Shown here one piece after another: positions 17,254 to 25,308 of a stretch of DNA of 52,080 bases. Each line of letters opens with the position of its first letter. Positions within the stretch are counted from its first letter, which is position 1. The stretch is from Candidatus Yaniella excrementavium (lineage in GTDB: Bacteria; Actinomycetota; Actinomycetes; Actinomycetales; Micrococcaceae). The translations under genes and the position numbers were made by a program. The stretch is from NCBI GenBank assembly GCA_019115865.1, contig DXCT01000009.1, positions 1 through 52,080 on the forward strand. Reading direction: 5' to 3'. Under the pieces are notes generated by a model that made no database searches, had not been told where the DNA came from, and saw only the letters and a list, made by a program, of their open reading frames with translations.

Positions 17254-18414
17254 CTAGAACTCGCGGGCGATGAGTTCCTTCATCACTTCGTTGGTTCCGG
17301 CGTAGATCTGCTGCACGCGTGCGCCAGCGTACATGCGGGCGATCGGGTATTCCATCATGAACCCGTAGCCGCCCCACAACTGTAGACAACGGTCCAGCAC
17401 CGAGTTCTGAACGTCAGTTGCCCAGTATTTCGCTGCGGATGCTTGTTCGCTGGTCAGATTGCCTTGATCGTGTTCGGCAATACAGTAGTCCACGAACGTT
17501 TTGGTGGCCAGTACTTCGGTGGCACACTCTGCCAGAGTGAACTTCGTGTTCTGGAAATCCATCACCGTTTGGCCAAACAGTTGACGCTCTTTGGTGTAGG
17601 CAATGGTTTGACGAACAGCGGCTTCGGCTTGACCAACTGCGGTAATCGCAACCGCCAGACGTTCCTGGGGCAGCTGCTGCATGAGCTGACGGAAACCTTT
17701 ACCATCCCCGTCTGCGCCACCGATGATATTGGCCGCTGGAACCCGCATATCCGTGAAGGACAGTTCGCGAGTGTCTTGACCGTGAGCACCAAGTTTTTCA
17801 AGTACGCGGCCACGGGCAAATCCTTCAAGACCGTCTGTTTCCGCCACGACCAGCGAAACACCTTTACCACCCGGCTGTTCGTTGGTCCGGGCGACAATCA
17901 CGATCAGATTGGCTTGGGATCCGTTGGTGATGAAGGTCTTGGATCCGTTGATCACCAGGTCATCGCCATCGGGCGTCCCGGTCGTTCGGACCGCTTGCAG
18001 ATCCGAGCCGGTTGTTGGTTCCGTCATGGCAATTGCGGCCACGAGTTCACCGGTTGCTAGCCTGGGCAACCAGCGCTGTTTCTGTTCCTCGGTGCCGTAG
18101 GCCACGATATAGTGGGCGACGATCGTTGAGTGGATGCTGTAGCCCCAGGAGTCATCACCGGCCAGACCTTGTTCGTAGAGGACGGCGGCTTCGTGAGAGA
18201 AATTGGCACCGCCGCCACCGTATTCTTCCGGCGCAGAGATCAACAGGAGTCCGTTGTCACCGGCTTTGTTCCAGAGGTCGCGGTCGACTTCGTGATTCTT
18301 GGCGAAACGCTCTTGGTTTGGTGTCAGTTCGCTGGCCATAAATTCGCGGGCCATTTCGCGAAGGTCGGTGTGCTCTTCGGTTTCCCAAATGGGGTTGTAG
18401 TTATCCAAGATCAT
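17254..18414 (-). CDS. Acyl-CoA dehydrogenase (long-chain/isovaleryl type)
   Basis: 386 residues, standard ACAD length. Seen: AMTEPTTGSDLQAVRT (FAD/substrate site, residues 129-144), the helical C-terminal domain, RQLFG, and the closing IYAGTNEVMKELIAREF. The usual Glu of medium- and short-chain enzymes in IYEGT is Ala here, but Glu251 in QERL sits where isovaleryl- and long-chain-type enzymes carry their catalytic base, so the enzyme should be active. It passes electrons to ETF, whose genes are in the same operon: this is the last of four genes (etfB-etfA-cytochrome b-acd), 9 bases after the cytochrome. Confidence 0.92.
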   Translation of the reverse strand: MILDNYNPIWETEEHTDLREMAREFMASELTPNQERFAKNHEVDRDLWNKAGDNGLLLISAPEEYGGGGANFSHEAAVLYEQGLAGDDSWGYSIHSTIVAHYIVAYGTEEQKQRWLPRLATGELVAAIAMTEPTTGSDLQAVRTTGTPDGDDLVINGSKTFITNGSQANLIVIVARTNEQPGGKGVSLVVAETDGLEGFARGRVLEKLGAHGQDTRELSFTDMRVPAANIIGGADGDGKGFRQLMQQLPQERLAVAITAVGQAEAAVRQTIAYTKERQLFGQTVMDFQNTKFTLAECATEVLATKTFVDYCIAEHDQGNLTSEQASAAKYWATDVQNSVLDRCLQLWGGYGFMMEYPIARMYAGARVQQIYAGTNEVMKELIAREF

Positions 18415-18423
18415 GGTAATTCC

Positions 18424-20307
18424 TTAGCGTGTTGAGACTGTTCCGGTTTTTTCGGCGATGGGGGACACAAAGATGGGCTTGATGAGCCAGGCGATACCGA
18501 CGGTGAGGGCAACGGATACCGCGAACACGCCGATCCCCCACCAATCACTAGCATCACGAGCAGTAAACATCATGTTCAGATTCGACAACACCCCGGTGGT
18601 AAACACCAAGAACAGGTGCACCAGAATAAACAAGATGAAATACACCATGGTGCCAAAATGGATCTTGCGAGCCACCGGCAGGCTGAACACCGTATTGATC
18701 CCCGCCTGTTGTGGCCACCAGGTCGACAACCGCAAACCCGTCAGCACGGCAAGCGGTGCCGCAACAAACACCGTGAGGAAATACGTCATGATTTGCAGGG
18801 CATTGTAATACACCCACGAATTTTCCTCCGGCCAATCCAACGACACATACTGCAACCCAGCCGAGATAATATTGGGGAAAATATCCCAGTTCGTGGGCAC
18901 CAAACGCATCCAGTGACCGGTAGCAAACACCATGATGTAAAAGAACAACCCGTTCGCGACCCACAGGACGTTAAACGACTGGTGAATCCACTGCTGAATC
19001 GACACCTTTTGTGGCGTATTCTTCTTGCCAGGTGAATAGAACCCACCCTCACTGGGGGTCCAGTAGGCTTCTGGGCGCTGTTGATTCCGGATCAACAAAC
19101 CTGACCGAATCACCATGGCCATAATGAAGAAGTTCAAGAAGTGCTGCCAACCAACCCATCCCGGAATCCCCGCAACCACACCCTCCGGGTGGGTTGGGGT
19201 GCCATCATAGGTTGCAATAAACTCCGCTACCGGATCCAAGGTCCGTAGCCACTGGGCGACCAACACCAGCCCAGCAGCAACCACGGCAACACCCAATAAG
19301 ACCAACAAGACCTTGGCCACCTTGGAGGGCTGCTTCACGACATCTTTTTCAACCGTTGTGGTTGCCGCAGGTTTGGCTGCAGGTGGTGGCGTCACCACAT
19401 CCGGCATCTTCACCTTAGGCTCTGAGACCTCAGGCTTTGACACTTCAGGCTCCGAGGCTGGTGCAGACTCCACACCGGGTGCACCCATCCGCGTTTTGGC
19501 AGGCTCAACCGAACCAGCCGCTGGTGCCGGTGCTTCCGCAATTGGCGCTGGCCTCTCAGTAACAGCCGCAGCAACACGATCGGGGTGGTCCACCACAAGG
19601 GGCTGCCACCCAACCATCCGACGACGCGGCAGATCGGGATCCTGCAGCCGACCAGACGATGCCTGGACCGCATCTTGAGTAACATCAGCTTCGGCGGCAG
19701 GTACTGGCGCTGCGGAAACTGCACTATCCGGCTCTGCCGTAACTGCGCTGTCCGGCTCTGCAACCCCAGCAGCCGCAACCGGCTCCGACGGTGTCACAGG
19801 CCCAACCTGTGCAGCATCGTGAGACACCGACAACGGCGTCCAGCCAGCCATGCGACGACGCGGCAGTTCAGGATCTTGCAGCGGACCAGCAGGTTGCCCA
19901 GCTTGTACTGGCGCAACAGTGTGCGCTATCCCAGCCCTAGCGGCTTGCCCGGTGTCAGGCCTAGCCACCGGCTGTTCGGCCACCGATGCAGCCGGTGTAC
20001 TGTGTGGCACTTGGGCTACTGGATCCGCAGAGGCGGTGACAGGTGCTGCAGTATGAGCAACCGTTAAAGGTTTCCAGCCAGCCATGCGGCGTCGTGGCAG
20101 ATCCGGATCCTGCACCAGACCAGACGAACCAGGCGCCTGAGCACTGGCCTCGGGCTGCGCAGCAGGTGCTGGTGTCGGCTTGGCTGACACCTGGTCAGAC
20201 GCAGTGGACTCAACGGGACTTGGGGTTTGGGTATCGGCCCGCAACTGGGCCGGAGCAGTATTTTCTACCGCCAGCGGTTGCCAACCGACCATACGACGTT
20301 TCGACAT
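18424..20307 (-). CDS. Diheme cytochrome b (FdnI/b561-like) with N-terminal RRMxGW motif repeats, ETF operon
   Basis: 627 residues. Residues 1-330 are Ala/Pro/Glu-rich and look disordered, with four copies of an RRM-x-GW-x-PL-x-V motif (Met at 6, 75, 153, 231). A first membrane helix lies at about 331-355. The C-terminal half is a cytochrome b561/formate-dehydrogenase-gamma-like domain with four more helices. Candidate haem ligands are His389, His442, His550 and His564; the last two are 14 apart, as are the FdnI ligands. Sited between etfA (5-base gap) and an acyl-CoA dehydrogenase gene (9-base gap), it is a plausible membrane electron acceptor for reduced ETF, passing electrons to menaquinone. 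No Fe-S ligands or FAD motifs are visible. Role inferred from context. Confidence 0.75.
   Translation of the reverse strand: MSKRRMVGWQPLAVENTAPAQLRADTQTPSPVESTASDQVSAKPTPAPAAQPEASAQAPGSSGLVQDPDLPRRRMAGWKPLTVAHTAAPVTASADPVAQVPHSTPAASVAEQPVARPDTGQAARAGIAHTVAPVQAGQPAGPLQDPELPRRRMAGWTPLSVSHDAAQVGPVTPSEPVAAAGVAEPDSAVTAEPDSAVSAAPVPAAEADVTQDAVQASSGRLQDPDLPRRRMVGWQPLVVDHPDRVAAAVTERPAPIAEAPAPAAGSVEPAKTRMGAPGVESAPASEPEVSKPEVSEPKVKMPDVVTPPPAAKPAATTTVEKDVVKQPSKVAKVLLVLLGVAVVAAGLVLVAQWLRTLDPVAEFIATYDGTPTHPEGVVAGIPGWVGWQHFLNFFIMAMVIRSGLLIRNQQRPEAYWTPSEGGFYSPGKKNTPQKVSIQQWIHQSFNVLWVANGLFFYIMVFATGHWMRLVPTNWDIFPNIISAGLQYVSLDWPEENSWVYYNALQIMTYFLTVFVAAPLAVLTGLRLSTWWPQQAGINTVFSLPVARKIHFGTMVYFILFILVHLFLVFTTGVLSNLNMMFTARDASDWWGIGVFAVSVALTVGIAWLIKPIFVSPIAEKTGTVSTR
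19591..20298 (-). repeat. Four RRMxGWxPLxV protein repeats, last three with a 234-bp period
   Basis: Repeat copies lie at 20266-20298, 20059-20109, 19825-19875 and 19591-19641. The last three share DP[DE]LPRRRM[AV]GWxPLxV and start exactly 78 codons apart, while the linkers between them have diverged to low-complexity Ala/Pro/Glu sequence. The first copy sits at the very N-terminus ([12 protein letters not shown]). Confidence 0.9.
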
Positions 20308-20312
20308 AACTA

Positions 20313-21260
20313 TCAGCTCTTACGAGTCCTGAGCTCATCAACAACCTGCGGCAGCACCTCAAACAGATCCCCCACCACACCAAAATCCGCCACCTCAAAA
20401 ATCGGGGCGTCTTCATCCTTGTTGATGGCAATAATGGTTTTGGCGGTCTGCATACCGGCCAGGTGCTGGATGGCCCCAGAAATACCCACCGCAATATACA
20501 GGTCAGGCGATACGGCGACACCGGTCTGACCCACCTGCAGGTTATGCGGCACATAGCCGGAATCCACGGCAGCACGCGAGGCACCAATGGCCGCGTTGAA
20601 CTGATCAGCCAGATCCTCGATCAACGAGAAATTCTCTGCAGAACCCAGAGCACGACCACCAGAAACAACAACGCTGGCGGCAGTCAGCGCCGGACGGTCA
20701 CTACTGGCCTCGACTTCTTCAGACGACACGATCGTAGCACCAGGACCAGTGGTCACCTCAGCCTCCGAGTGTACCACCACCGGCTCAACCACAGCCTCCC
20801 CACGAGCCTCAACAGCACCCGGACGAACGGTAGCAATCATCAACCCACCCTCAACAGTGGATTCAGTATTGTAATCTCCACCAAACACCGCATGCTGGGC
20901 AACCGGTTCCTGCCCATCAGCATCCCAATAAAGCCCAGTAGCATCAACGGCCACCGCACCCTTTGCACAAATAGCAATACGACCAGCAATAGCAGCATTC
21001 ACCGGAGTATGAGCCACCACCAACAACGAAGCACCATAATGAGCCACCGCGGCAACACCTGCTGCCACCACAGCAGAACCCAATTGATCCTCAGGCCCAG
21101 TATGGACAAAAATCTCCGTAGCACCAGCAGCACCCAACGAGGCAAGCATCTGCGCATCGGGAACCTGGGTCACCACCGCAACAGGCTCACCAATACACGA
21201 AGCAGCACCCAACACCTCAGCAGGCTCAGCATCAGCTACAACAGCAAGCACTTTCGTCAT
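20313..21260 (-). CDS. etfA: Electron transfer flavoprotein subunit alpha
   Basis: 315 residues, normal for EtfA/FixB. The N-terminal half is the nucleotide-binding-like domain; the C-terminal FAD domain is unmistakable: [14 protein letters not shown], then [48 protein letters not shown], and [27 protein letters not shown]. With EtfB it carries electrons from acyl-CoA dehydrogenases to a membrane quinone reductase. It is second in the operon, 12 bases after etfB and 5 bases before the cytochrome b gene. Confidence 0.96.
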   Translation of the reverse strand: MTKVLAVVADAEPAEVLGAASCIGEPVAVVTQVPDAQMLASLGAAGATEIFVHTGPEDQLGSAVVAAGVAAVAHYGASLLVVAHTPVNAAIAGRIAICAKGAVAVDATGLYWDADGQEPVAQHAVFGGDYNTESTVEGGLMIATVRPGAVEARGEAVVEPVVVHSEAEVTTGPGATIVSSEEVEASSDRPALTAASVVVSGGRALGSAENFSLIEDLADQFNAAIGASRAAVDSGYVPHNLQVGQTGVAVSPDLYIAVGISGAIQHLAGMQTAKTIIAINKDEDAPIFEVADFGVVGDLFEVLPQVVDELRTRKS

Positions 21261-21272
21261 CTTCAGACTCCT

Positions 21273-22043
21273 TTAAATCAAGTGCCGAGCGGCAAGAAAG
21301 TCGACAAGTTCAACACCAGCAGTCTCACCAGAAACCTTCACACCAGCTTCTTTCGGTGGACGTTCAGCAGCAGACACCATCACATTGCGAACATAGGCCG
21401 CATCCGGACCAGCCGCCACACCAACCTCGGCCAACGACAACACCGCGATCGGTTTCTTCTTCGCCTCACGAATCGACTTGAAGTTCGGCAACTTCGGTTC
21501 ACCAGCCTTCTCCGTCAACGACACCACCGCAGGCGTCGCAGCAGAAAGCGTCAACTGCTGCGACTGCGTATTCGTAACACCCGTTACAGACCCCTCGGTC
21601 ACCTCAACCGAATCAGCATACGGAATATGAGCCCGCCCCAAAATCTCTGCCATCATCGCCGGCACCATACCCCCACCACCATCAGTGGACTCAGCACCCG
21701 ACAAAATCAGATCAGCATCCTTGGCAACCTCAGCCAACACACGAGCCGTTTGGATCATATCCGACCCCGCCAACCCATCATCAACCACATGCACCGCACT
21801 ATCAGCAGCCAACGCCAACACCTTACGAATCGCCTTATCGGCACCCGCAGGACCCATCGTCACCGCAACCACCTCGGTAGCAACCCCAGCCTTCTTCAGC
21901 TCAGCAGCCACCGCACACACACGCTCATCAATCTCATCAACAATACTCTCAGAAGCCCCACGAGCTAACATTCCCGTATCTAAAGCAATCGAACGCTTCT
22001 CATACGTATCCGGAACCTGCTTCACTAACACTACGACTTTCAT
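21273..22043 (-). CDS. etfB: Electron transfer flavoprotein subunit beta
   Basis: 256 residues from ATG 22043 (GTG 22049 is also in frame). The EtfB/FixA hallmarks are present: KVVVLVKQVPDTYEKRSI at the start, DEIDERVCAVAAELKK, VTMGPAGADKAIRKVLALAADSAVHVVDD, and the AMP-binding LSGAESTDGGGGMVPAMMAEILG. The usual closing half, with PNFKSIREAKKKPI, follows. First gene of the four-gene operon behind the promoter/operator at 22074-22102. Confidence 0.96.
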   Translation of the reverse strand: MKVVVLVKQVPDTYEKRSIALDTGMLARGASESIVDEIDERVCAVAAELKKAGVATEVVAVTMGPAGADKAIRKVLALAADSAVHVVDDGLAGSDMIQTARVLAEVAKDADLILSGAESTDGGGGMVPAMMAEILGRAHIPYADSVEVTEGSVTGVTNTQSQQLTLSAATPAVVSLTEKAGEPKLPNFKSIREAKKKPIAVLSLAEVGVAAGPDAAYVRNVMVSAAERPPKEAGVKVSGETAGVELVDFLAARHLI

Positions 22044-22073
22044 AACCACCCCAAAGTGACGTCGTTCACGTGG

Positions 22074-22102
22074 ACTATATGGTTGTACAATATACCGTAC
22101 AA
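22074..22102 (-). promoter_or_regulatory. etf operon promoter with overlapping TTGTAC-N8-GTACAA operator
   Basis: On the minus strand, -35 TTGTAC (22097-22102) and -10 TATAGT (22074-22079) are spaced exactly 17 bases, and transcription would start about 25 bases before etfB. The -35 box is one arm of the inverted repeat TTGTAC-AATATACC-GTACAA (22083-22102), so a bound dimer would cover the -35 and spacer. The divergent TetR-family gene starts 68 bases away and is the obvious candidate to bind here. Confidence 0.65.
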
Positions 22103-22169
22103 TTTAGGTGTCCAAAATTTTTAAGTTCATCGAACAGCGACGCCTGTGCCATCCAATAAGGTAGACCCT

Positions 22170-22754
22170 ATGTCCACTGCAGAACTGAACGCAGACCTCA
22201 CCGCAAAGGCACGCATCCGCCAGGTGGCGCTCGAACTCTTTGCCCTCAACGGTGCCGATGCCACATCGATGCGCGCCATTTCGTCTCGCGCAGGCGTCAC
22301 GGTTGGTCTTATCACTCACCACTTTGGCACCAAAGCTGGGCTGATACAAGCCGTTGAAGACGACATTCTTGGCGGCATTCAACGCGCTATCGCCTATAAA
22401 CCATCAGACGCAAACGTTGACGGCGTCGTACGAGCACTCGACCAGCGCCTCATGGACCACGTGGACGAGAACCCGCTAGTCGTAGCCTACTTACGCCGCA
22501 TGATGCTGATTGAAACCAACGGTGAAGGTACCGACATTACCGAACGATTCACGCGCATGGCACTTGATCAAATTGAAGATCTGCGTTCCCGGGGTATCGC
22601 GTCCACCTCACGCGATGCCGAAGATCAGGTCATGCAAGTCATGCTCGTGCAATTAGGGCAAGTTCTGTTACAGCCGTTCCTTCAACACATCGCCGGTCAC
22701 CTGGACAGGGATCCAGAGCAGTATCGTTTGAGCCTGCGCAAAACCAAGCGGTAA
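22170..22754 (+). CDS. TetR family transcriptional regulator
   Basis: 194 residues from ATG 22170 (AAGG 8-9 bases upstream), preferred over GTG 22146. The N-terminal HTH is clear: RIRQVALELFALNGADATSMRAISSRAGVTVGLITHHFGTKAGLIQAV. The ligand domain is all-helical and has no assigned subfamily. It is divergent from etfB and probably represses the etf-cytochrome-acyl-CoA dehydrogenase operon through the palindrome at 22083-22102, with an acyl-CoA or fatty acid as plausible inducer (inference). Confidence 0.88.
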   Translation: MSTAELNADLTAKARIRQVALELFALNGADATSMRAISSRAGVTVGLITHHFGTKAGLIQAVEDDILGGIQRAIAYKPSDANVDGVVRALDQRLMDHVDENPLVVAYLRRMMLIETNGEGTDITERFTRMALDQIEDLRSRGIASTSRDAEDQVMQVMLVQLGQVLLQPFLQHIAGHLDRDPEQYRLSLRKTKR

Positions 22755-22792
22755 GACAATCCTTGCCATCGTTGATGGCGCACCTTCTCCCG

Positions 22793-22857
22793 CGCAAAAT
22801 AGTAGGTCTAACAACTTCTTTTACAGTTTGTAGAAGTCCAACGAACCTACTTTTGCG
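22793..22857. terminator. Nested long hairpin downstream of the TetR gene
   Basis: Outer arms CGCAAAA-(TA)-GTAGGT (22793-22807) and ACCTAC-TTTTGCG (22845-22857), with an inner stem ACTTCT (22814-22819)/AGAAGT (22832-22837). A smaller GCCATC-GTT-GATGGC hairpin precedes it at 22765-22779. Likely a transcription end for the TetR gene, though without a long T-run. Confidence 0.45.
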
Positions 22858-22889
22858 ATCCATCACCCACAACACTGTATAGTGGGTGA
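22853..22889 (+). promoter_or_regulatory. Candidate metQ promoter overlapped by an 8-bp inverted repeat
   Basis: TCACCCAC (22863-22870) and GTGGGTGA (22882-22889) form a perfect inverted repeat with an 11-base centre. A -10-like TATAGT (22878-22883) lies inside it, and TTGCGA (22853-22858) is 19 bases upstream, a slightly long spacing. A repressor here would add DNA-level control ahead of the SAM riboswitch. Tentative. Confidence 0.4.
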
Positions 22890-22909
22890 CCAGTTCGTTA
22901 TTGTGAATG

Positions 22910-23000
22910 AACACCCATCCAGAGCGACCGAGAGATCTGGCTCTACGACGTCGCAGCAACCTGCCTACGGGCCCGGTGCTACCGCCAGCAACGATGGAGA
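22910..23000 (+). ncRNA. SAM-I (S-box) riboswitch upstream of metQ
   Basis: The core follows the S-box pattern in order: AGAG, GCGAC (22924-22928), GAGAGATCTGGCTC, GTCGC (22950-22954), AGCAACC, then GGTGCTACCGCCAGC. P1 is CCATC (22916-22920) with GATGG (22993-22997), P2 is GCGAC/GTCGC, and P3 closes ACC with GGT around a GCC-TACG-GGC hairpin. The 3' strand of P1 runs into GGAGA (22996-23000), the ribosome binding site of metQ, so SAM binding should hide it and reduce translation. This fits a methionine transporter component downstream. Confidence 0.85.
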
Positions 23001-23006
23001 ATACTT

Positions 23007-23918
23007 GTGATTTCGTTGTGCAATGTTTTGAAAACTTTCCGCGCCCCAAAACGGCTGCTCCTGAGCAGTTTTGCAGCTACAGGCCTACTCACGCTCAGCG
23101 CATGCGGACTCGCCGACAACGACGAGCAGCGCATTTCAATGATCCTCACGGAGTCCGGTCCATTCCAAGAGCCCACTGAGATCGCAAAAGACAAACTCGA
23201 AGCCGAAGGCTGGACGCTAGACACCACCTATGTCACAGATATAGTCCAGCCAAACCAGGTCGTTGCCAACGAGGAATACGACGTCAACTATTTCCAACAC
23301 TTAGCCTATCTGCGGCAATTTAACGGGGATTACAATCTTGACGTCGAACCACTCTTCGCCGTATTCCAGGCTCCTGCGGGCTTATATTCCGAGCACCACG
23401 ACACGCTAGAAGATTTACCTCAGGGCGCTCAGATCGCCCTGCCAGTTGATCGGGCCAATAATGGACGAGGTCTGTTGTTGTTGCACGAGGCCGGGCTCCT
23501 GGAAATCGATGATTCCAAGGATGTCACCCAGATTTCACAAGAGGACATCATCGACAATCCGCAGGACCTCGAGTTCATCGAAGTGGATCAACAGTCACTG
23601 GCACAGACGCTTCCAGACGTAGACGCTGGATTTTCCTTCACCCGGCTTATCGCAGAATCGGACGTTGAGGTCGAAGCCACCGACCCGTTGATCATTGAGG
23701 AAGACGCTGAAGCTCAACTGCCCTACACGGTAGTGATCGCGGCGGCTCCCGGTTTTGCAGAAAACGAGCCGGAGAAATACGAAGCACTGCGTGATGCCTA
23801 CCAGTCAGACGAAGTACAAGCGTGGTTCGATGACTATATCGGCGGACTCAAGAATACGGCTTTCGATATCGACGTCCAAGAGATCTGGGACGACTTCCAG
23901 GCGGAGAGCACCAGTTGA
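23007..23918 (+). CDS. metQ: MetQ-type methionine-binding lipoprotein (NlpA family)
   Basis: 303 residues, GTG start at 23007 with GGAGA 6 bases upstream. A lipoprotein signal peptide ends in the lipobox LSAC (lipidated Cys33). The NlpA-family course is visible: VTDIVQPNQVVANEEYDVNYFQHLAYL, VFQAPAGLYS, LPQGAQIALPVDRANNGRGLLLLHEAGLL, and a YTVVIAAAPGF segment. It would bind methionine outside the membrane for a MetNI ABC importer, but no metN or metI gene is adjacent, so the partners must be elsewhere. The SAM riboswitch upstream supports methionine as substrate. Confidence 0.88.
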   Translation: MISLCNVLKTFRAPKRLLLSSFAATGLLTLSACGLADNDEQRISMILTESGPFQEPTEIAKDKLEAEGWTLDTTYVTDIVQPNQVVANEEYDVNYFQHLAYLRQFNGDYNLDVEPLFAVFQAPAGLYSEHHDTLEDLPQGAQIALPVDRANNGRGLLLLHEAGLLEIDDSKDVTQISQEDIIDNPQDLEFIEVDQQSLAQTLPDVDAGFSFTRLIAESDVEVEATDPLIIEEDAEAQLPYTVVIAAAPGFAENEPEKYEALRDAYQSDEVQAWFDDYIGGLKNTAFDIDVQEIWDDFQAESTS

Positions 23919-23982
23919 CAATGAACGTTGATTAAACACGGTGGAAAACCTGCCGCTAAATTTTAGGACGGGCAACAATGGT

Positions 23983-24009
23983 GATGTTCTCGAAATGGTC
24001 GAGAGAATC
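23983..24009 (+). promoter_or_regulatory. Inverted repeat upstream of hmp, candidate operator
   Basis: GATGTTCTCGA (23983-23993) and TCGAGAGAATC (23999-24009) form an 11-5-11 inverted repeat with two mismatches; the core TCTCGA-AATGG-TCGAGA is perfect. It lies 27 bases before the hmp start and is a candidate site for a nitrosative-stress regulator such as NsrR. The regulator itself is not in the window. Confidence 0.45.
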
Positions 24010-24035
24010 ATTGTGCCAAGGAGATGAACCCGTCC

Positions 24036-25247
24036 ATGAAACTGTCACCCGCATCAGAAGCTGTCGTCAAAGAAACTGCCGGAGTCGTTGCAGAGATCGC
24101 CGATGACGCCACCGTATTGTTCTACCGCGATATGTTTGAGGCCCACCCCGAACTCCTCAACGTTTTCAATGAGGCCAACCAGGCCATCGGAGAGCAGCCT
24201 AAAGCGCTAGCCGCATCAGTCGTGGCTTTTGCGGTGAACTTGATCGATCCGGATGCACCAGATTTCACACCGATCATGCAGCGCATCGCCCATAAACACG
24301 TCTCCCTGGGCATTAGCGCACCCCAATACTTGATCGTTGGCCATTATCTGCTGGGTGCAGTCGCCAAAGTCCTTGGCGATGCAGCCACCCCGGAAATTGC
24401 TGCGGCCTGGGATGAGGTCTATTGGCTCTTTGCTACCGCACTCATCGCAGAAGAAGCCCGGCTGTACTCCGAAGCTGGCACCGATCCAACGCAACCATAC
24501 CGAAAATATCGTGTGGTGGAACGCTTCGAAGAATCTGACGAAGTCTTCTCCCTGTTACTTTCCCCAGTTTCAGGAACCGTACCAGCTCACCACACCGGCC
24601 AGTACGTCGGCATCGCCGTGGATCTGCCGGACGGACGTCGCCAACCACGCCAGTACACCATCTCGTCTGGCCCGCGTGGTGACACCCTGCGCGTCACGAT
24701 TAAGCGAGTTCGCGGCGTCAACGGCAACCCTGACGGTCGAGTCTCCGGCTGGTTACACGAAAATGCCACCCCGGGTACCATCTTGGATGTCTCGCAACCA
24801 GCCGGTGATGTCATTCTCGACGAGTCTGATGCTCCGTTGGTCCTCGTTTCAGCCGGTATTGGCATTACGCCGGTGGCTGCCATCATGGAAGATCTCTCGC
24901 GCCGCAACCCAGATCGCACCGTTCGGCTCTTCCACGCCGATAAGACCCACTCGCACCACGCACTCTACGACGGTCTGCGCCGCCAAGTCTTAGCCATGTC
25001 GGATGCGCGAGCACAGAACTGGTATGAGCAAGGTGCCGAAGAAGCTCCCACCCTGCATCCGGCTCGCCCTGGTTTCATGGATCTCTCGGACGTCGAACTG
25101 CCGGCCGAAGCCCAAGTATTCATGTGTGGTCCACTGCCCTTCATGCAGATCGCACGCAAGACGCTCATGGAGCAGGGTGTCCCAAGCAACTCGATCCACT
25201 ACGAGGTGTTTGGCCCAGACATGTGGGCACAAAACCCAGACTCATAA
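24036..25247 (+). CDS. hmp: Flavohaemoprotein (nitric oxide dioxygenase)
   Basis: 403 residues from ATG 24036; ATG 24024 is in frame but touches the AAGGAG site with no spacer. The globin domain covers about residues 1-140, with the proximal-His segment RIAHKHVSLGI. The FAD domain carries RQYTISSGP, and the NAD domain VLVSAGIGITPVAAIMEDL and the closing VFMCGPLPFMQ. It oxidises NO to nitrate using O2 and NAD(P)H in the cytosol. The gene stands alone between metQ and a bidirectional terminator. Confidence 0.95.
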   Translation: MKLSPASEAVVKETAGVVAEIADDATVLFYRDMFEAHPELLNVFNEANQAIGEQPKALAASVVAFAVNLIDPDAPDFTPIMQRIAHKHVSLGISAPQYLIVGHYLLGAVAKVLGDAATPEIAAAWDEVYWLFATALIAEEARLYSEAGTDPTQPYRKYRVVERFEESDEVFSLLLSPVSGTVPAHHTGQYVGIAVDLPDGRRQPRQYTISSGPRGDTLRVTIKRVRGVNGNPDGRVSGWLHENATPGTILDVSQPAGDVILDESDAPLVLVSAGIGITPVAAIMEDLSRRNPDRTVRLFHADKTHSHHALYDGLRRQVLAMSDARAQNWYEQGAEEAPTLHPARPGFMDLSDVELPAEAQVFMCGPLPFMQIARKTLMEQGVPSNSIHYEVFGPDMWAQNPDS

Positions 25248-25256
25248 ACGACGACA

Positions 25257-25295
25257 ATGCTGCTGCCGCGCCCACATCAGGCGCGGCAGCAGCAT
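25257..25295. terminator. 16-bp perfect hairpin, bidirectional terminator
   Basis: ATGCTGCTGCCGCGCC (25257-25272) and its exact reverse complement (25280-25295) around a 7-base loop, then CTTAATATT. It lies between the convergent hmp and MFS transporter genes and can serve both. Confidence 0.85.
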
Positions 25296-25308
25296 CTTAA
25301 TATTGCGG

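Noticed and set aside
19100-20300. CRISPR-like or satellite repeat in the 234-bp period
   Set aside because: The repeats are in-frame protein motifs inside the cytochrome b gene, with long coding linkers.
20463-21968. 501-codon open frame on the plus strand, antisense to etfA and etfB
   Set aside because: It is rich in Arg, His, Asn, Ser and Thr as expected from the antisense of biased codons, has no recognisable domain, and both strands cannot sensibly code; etfAB are certain.
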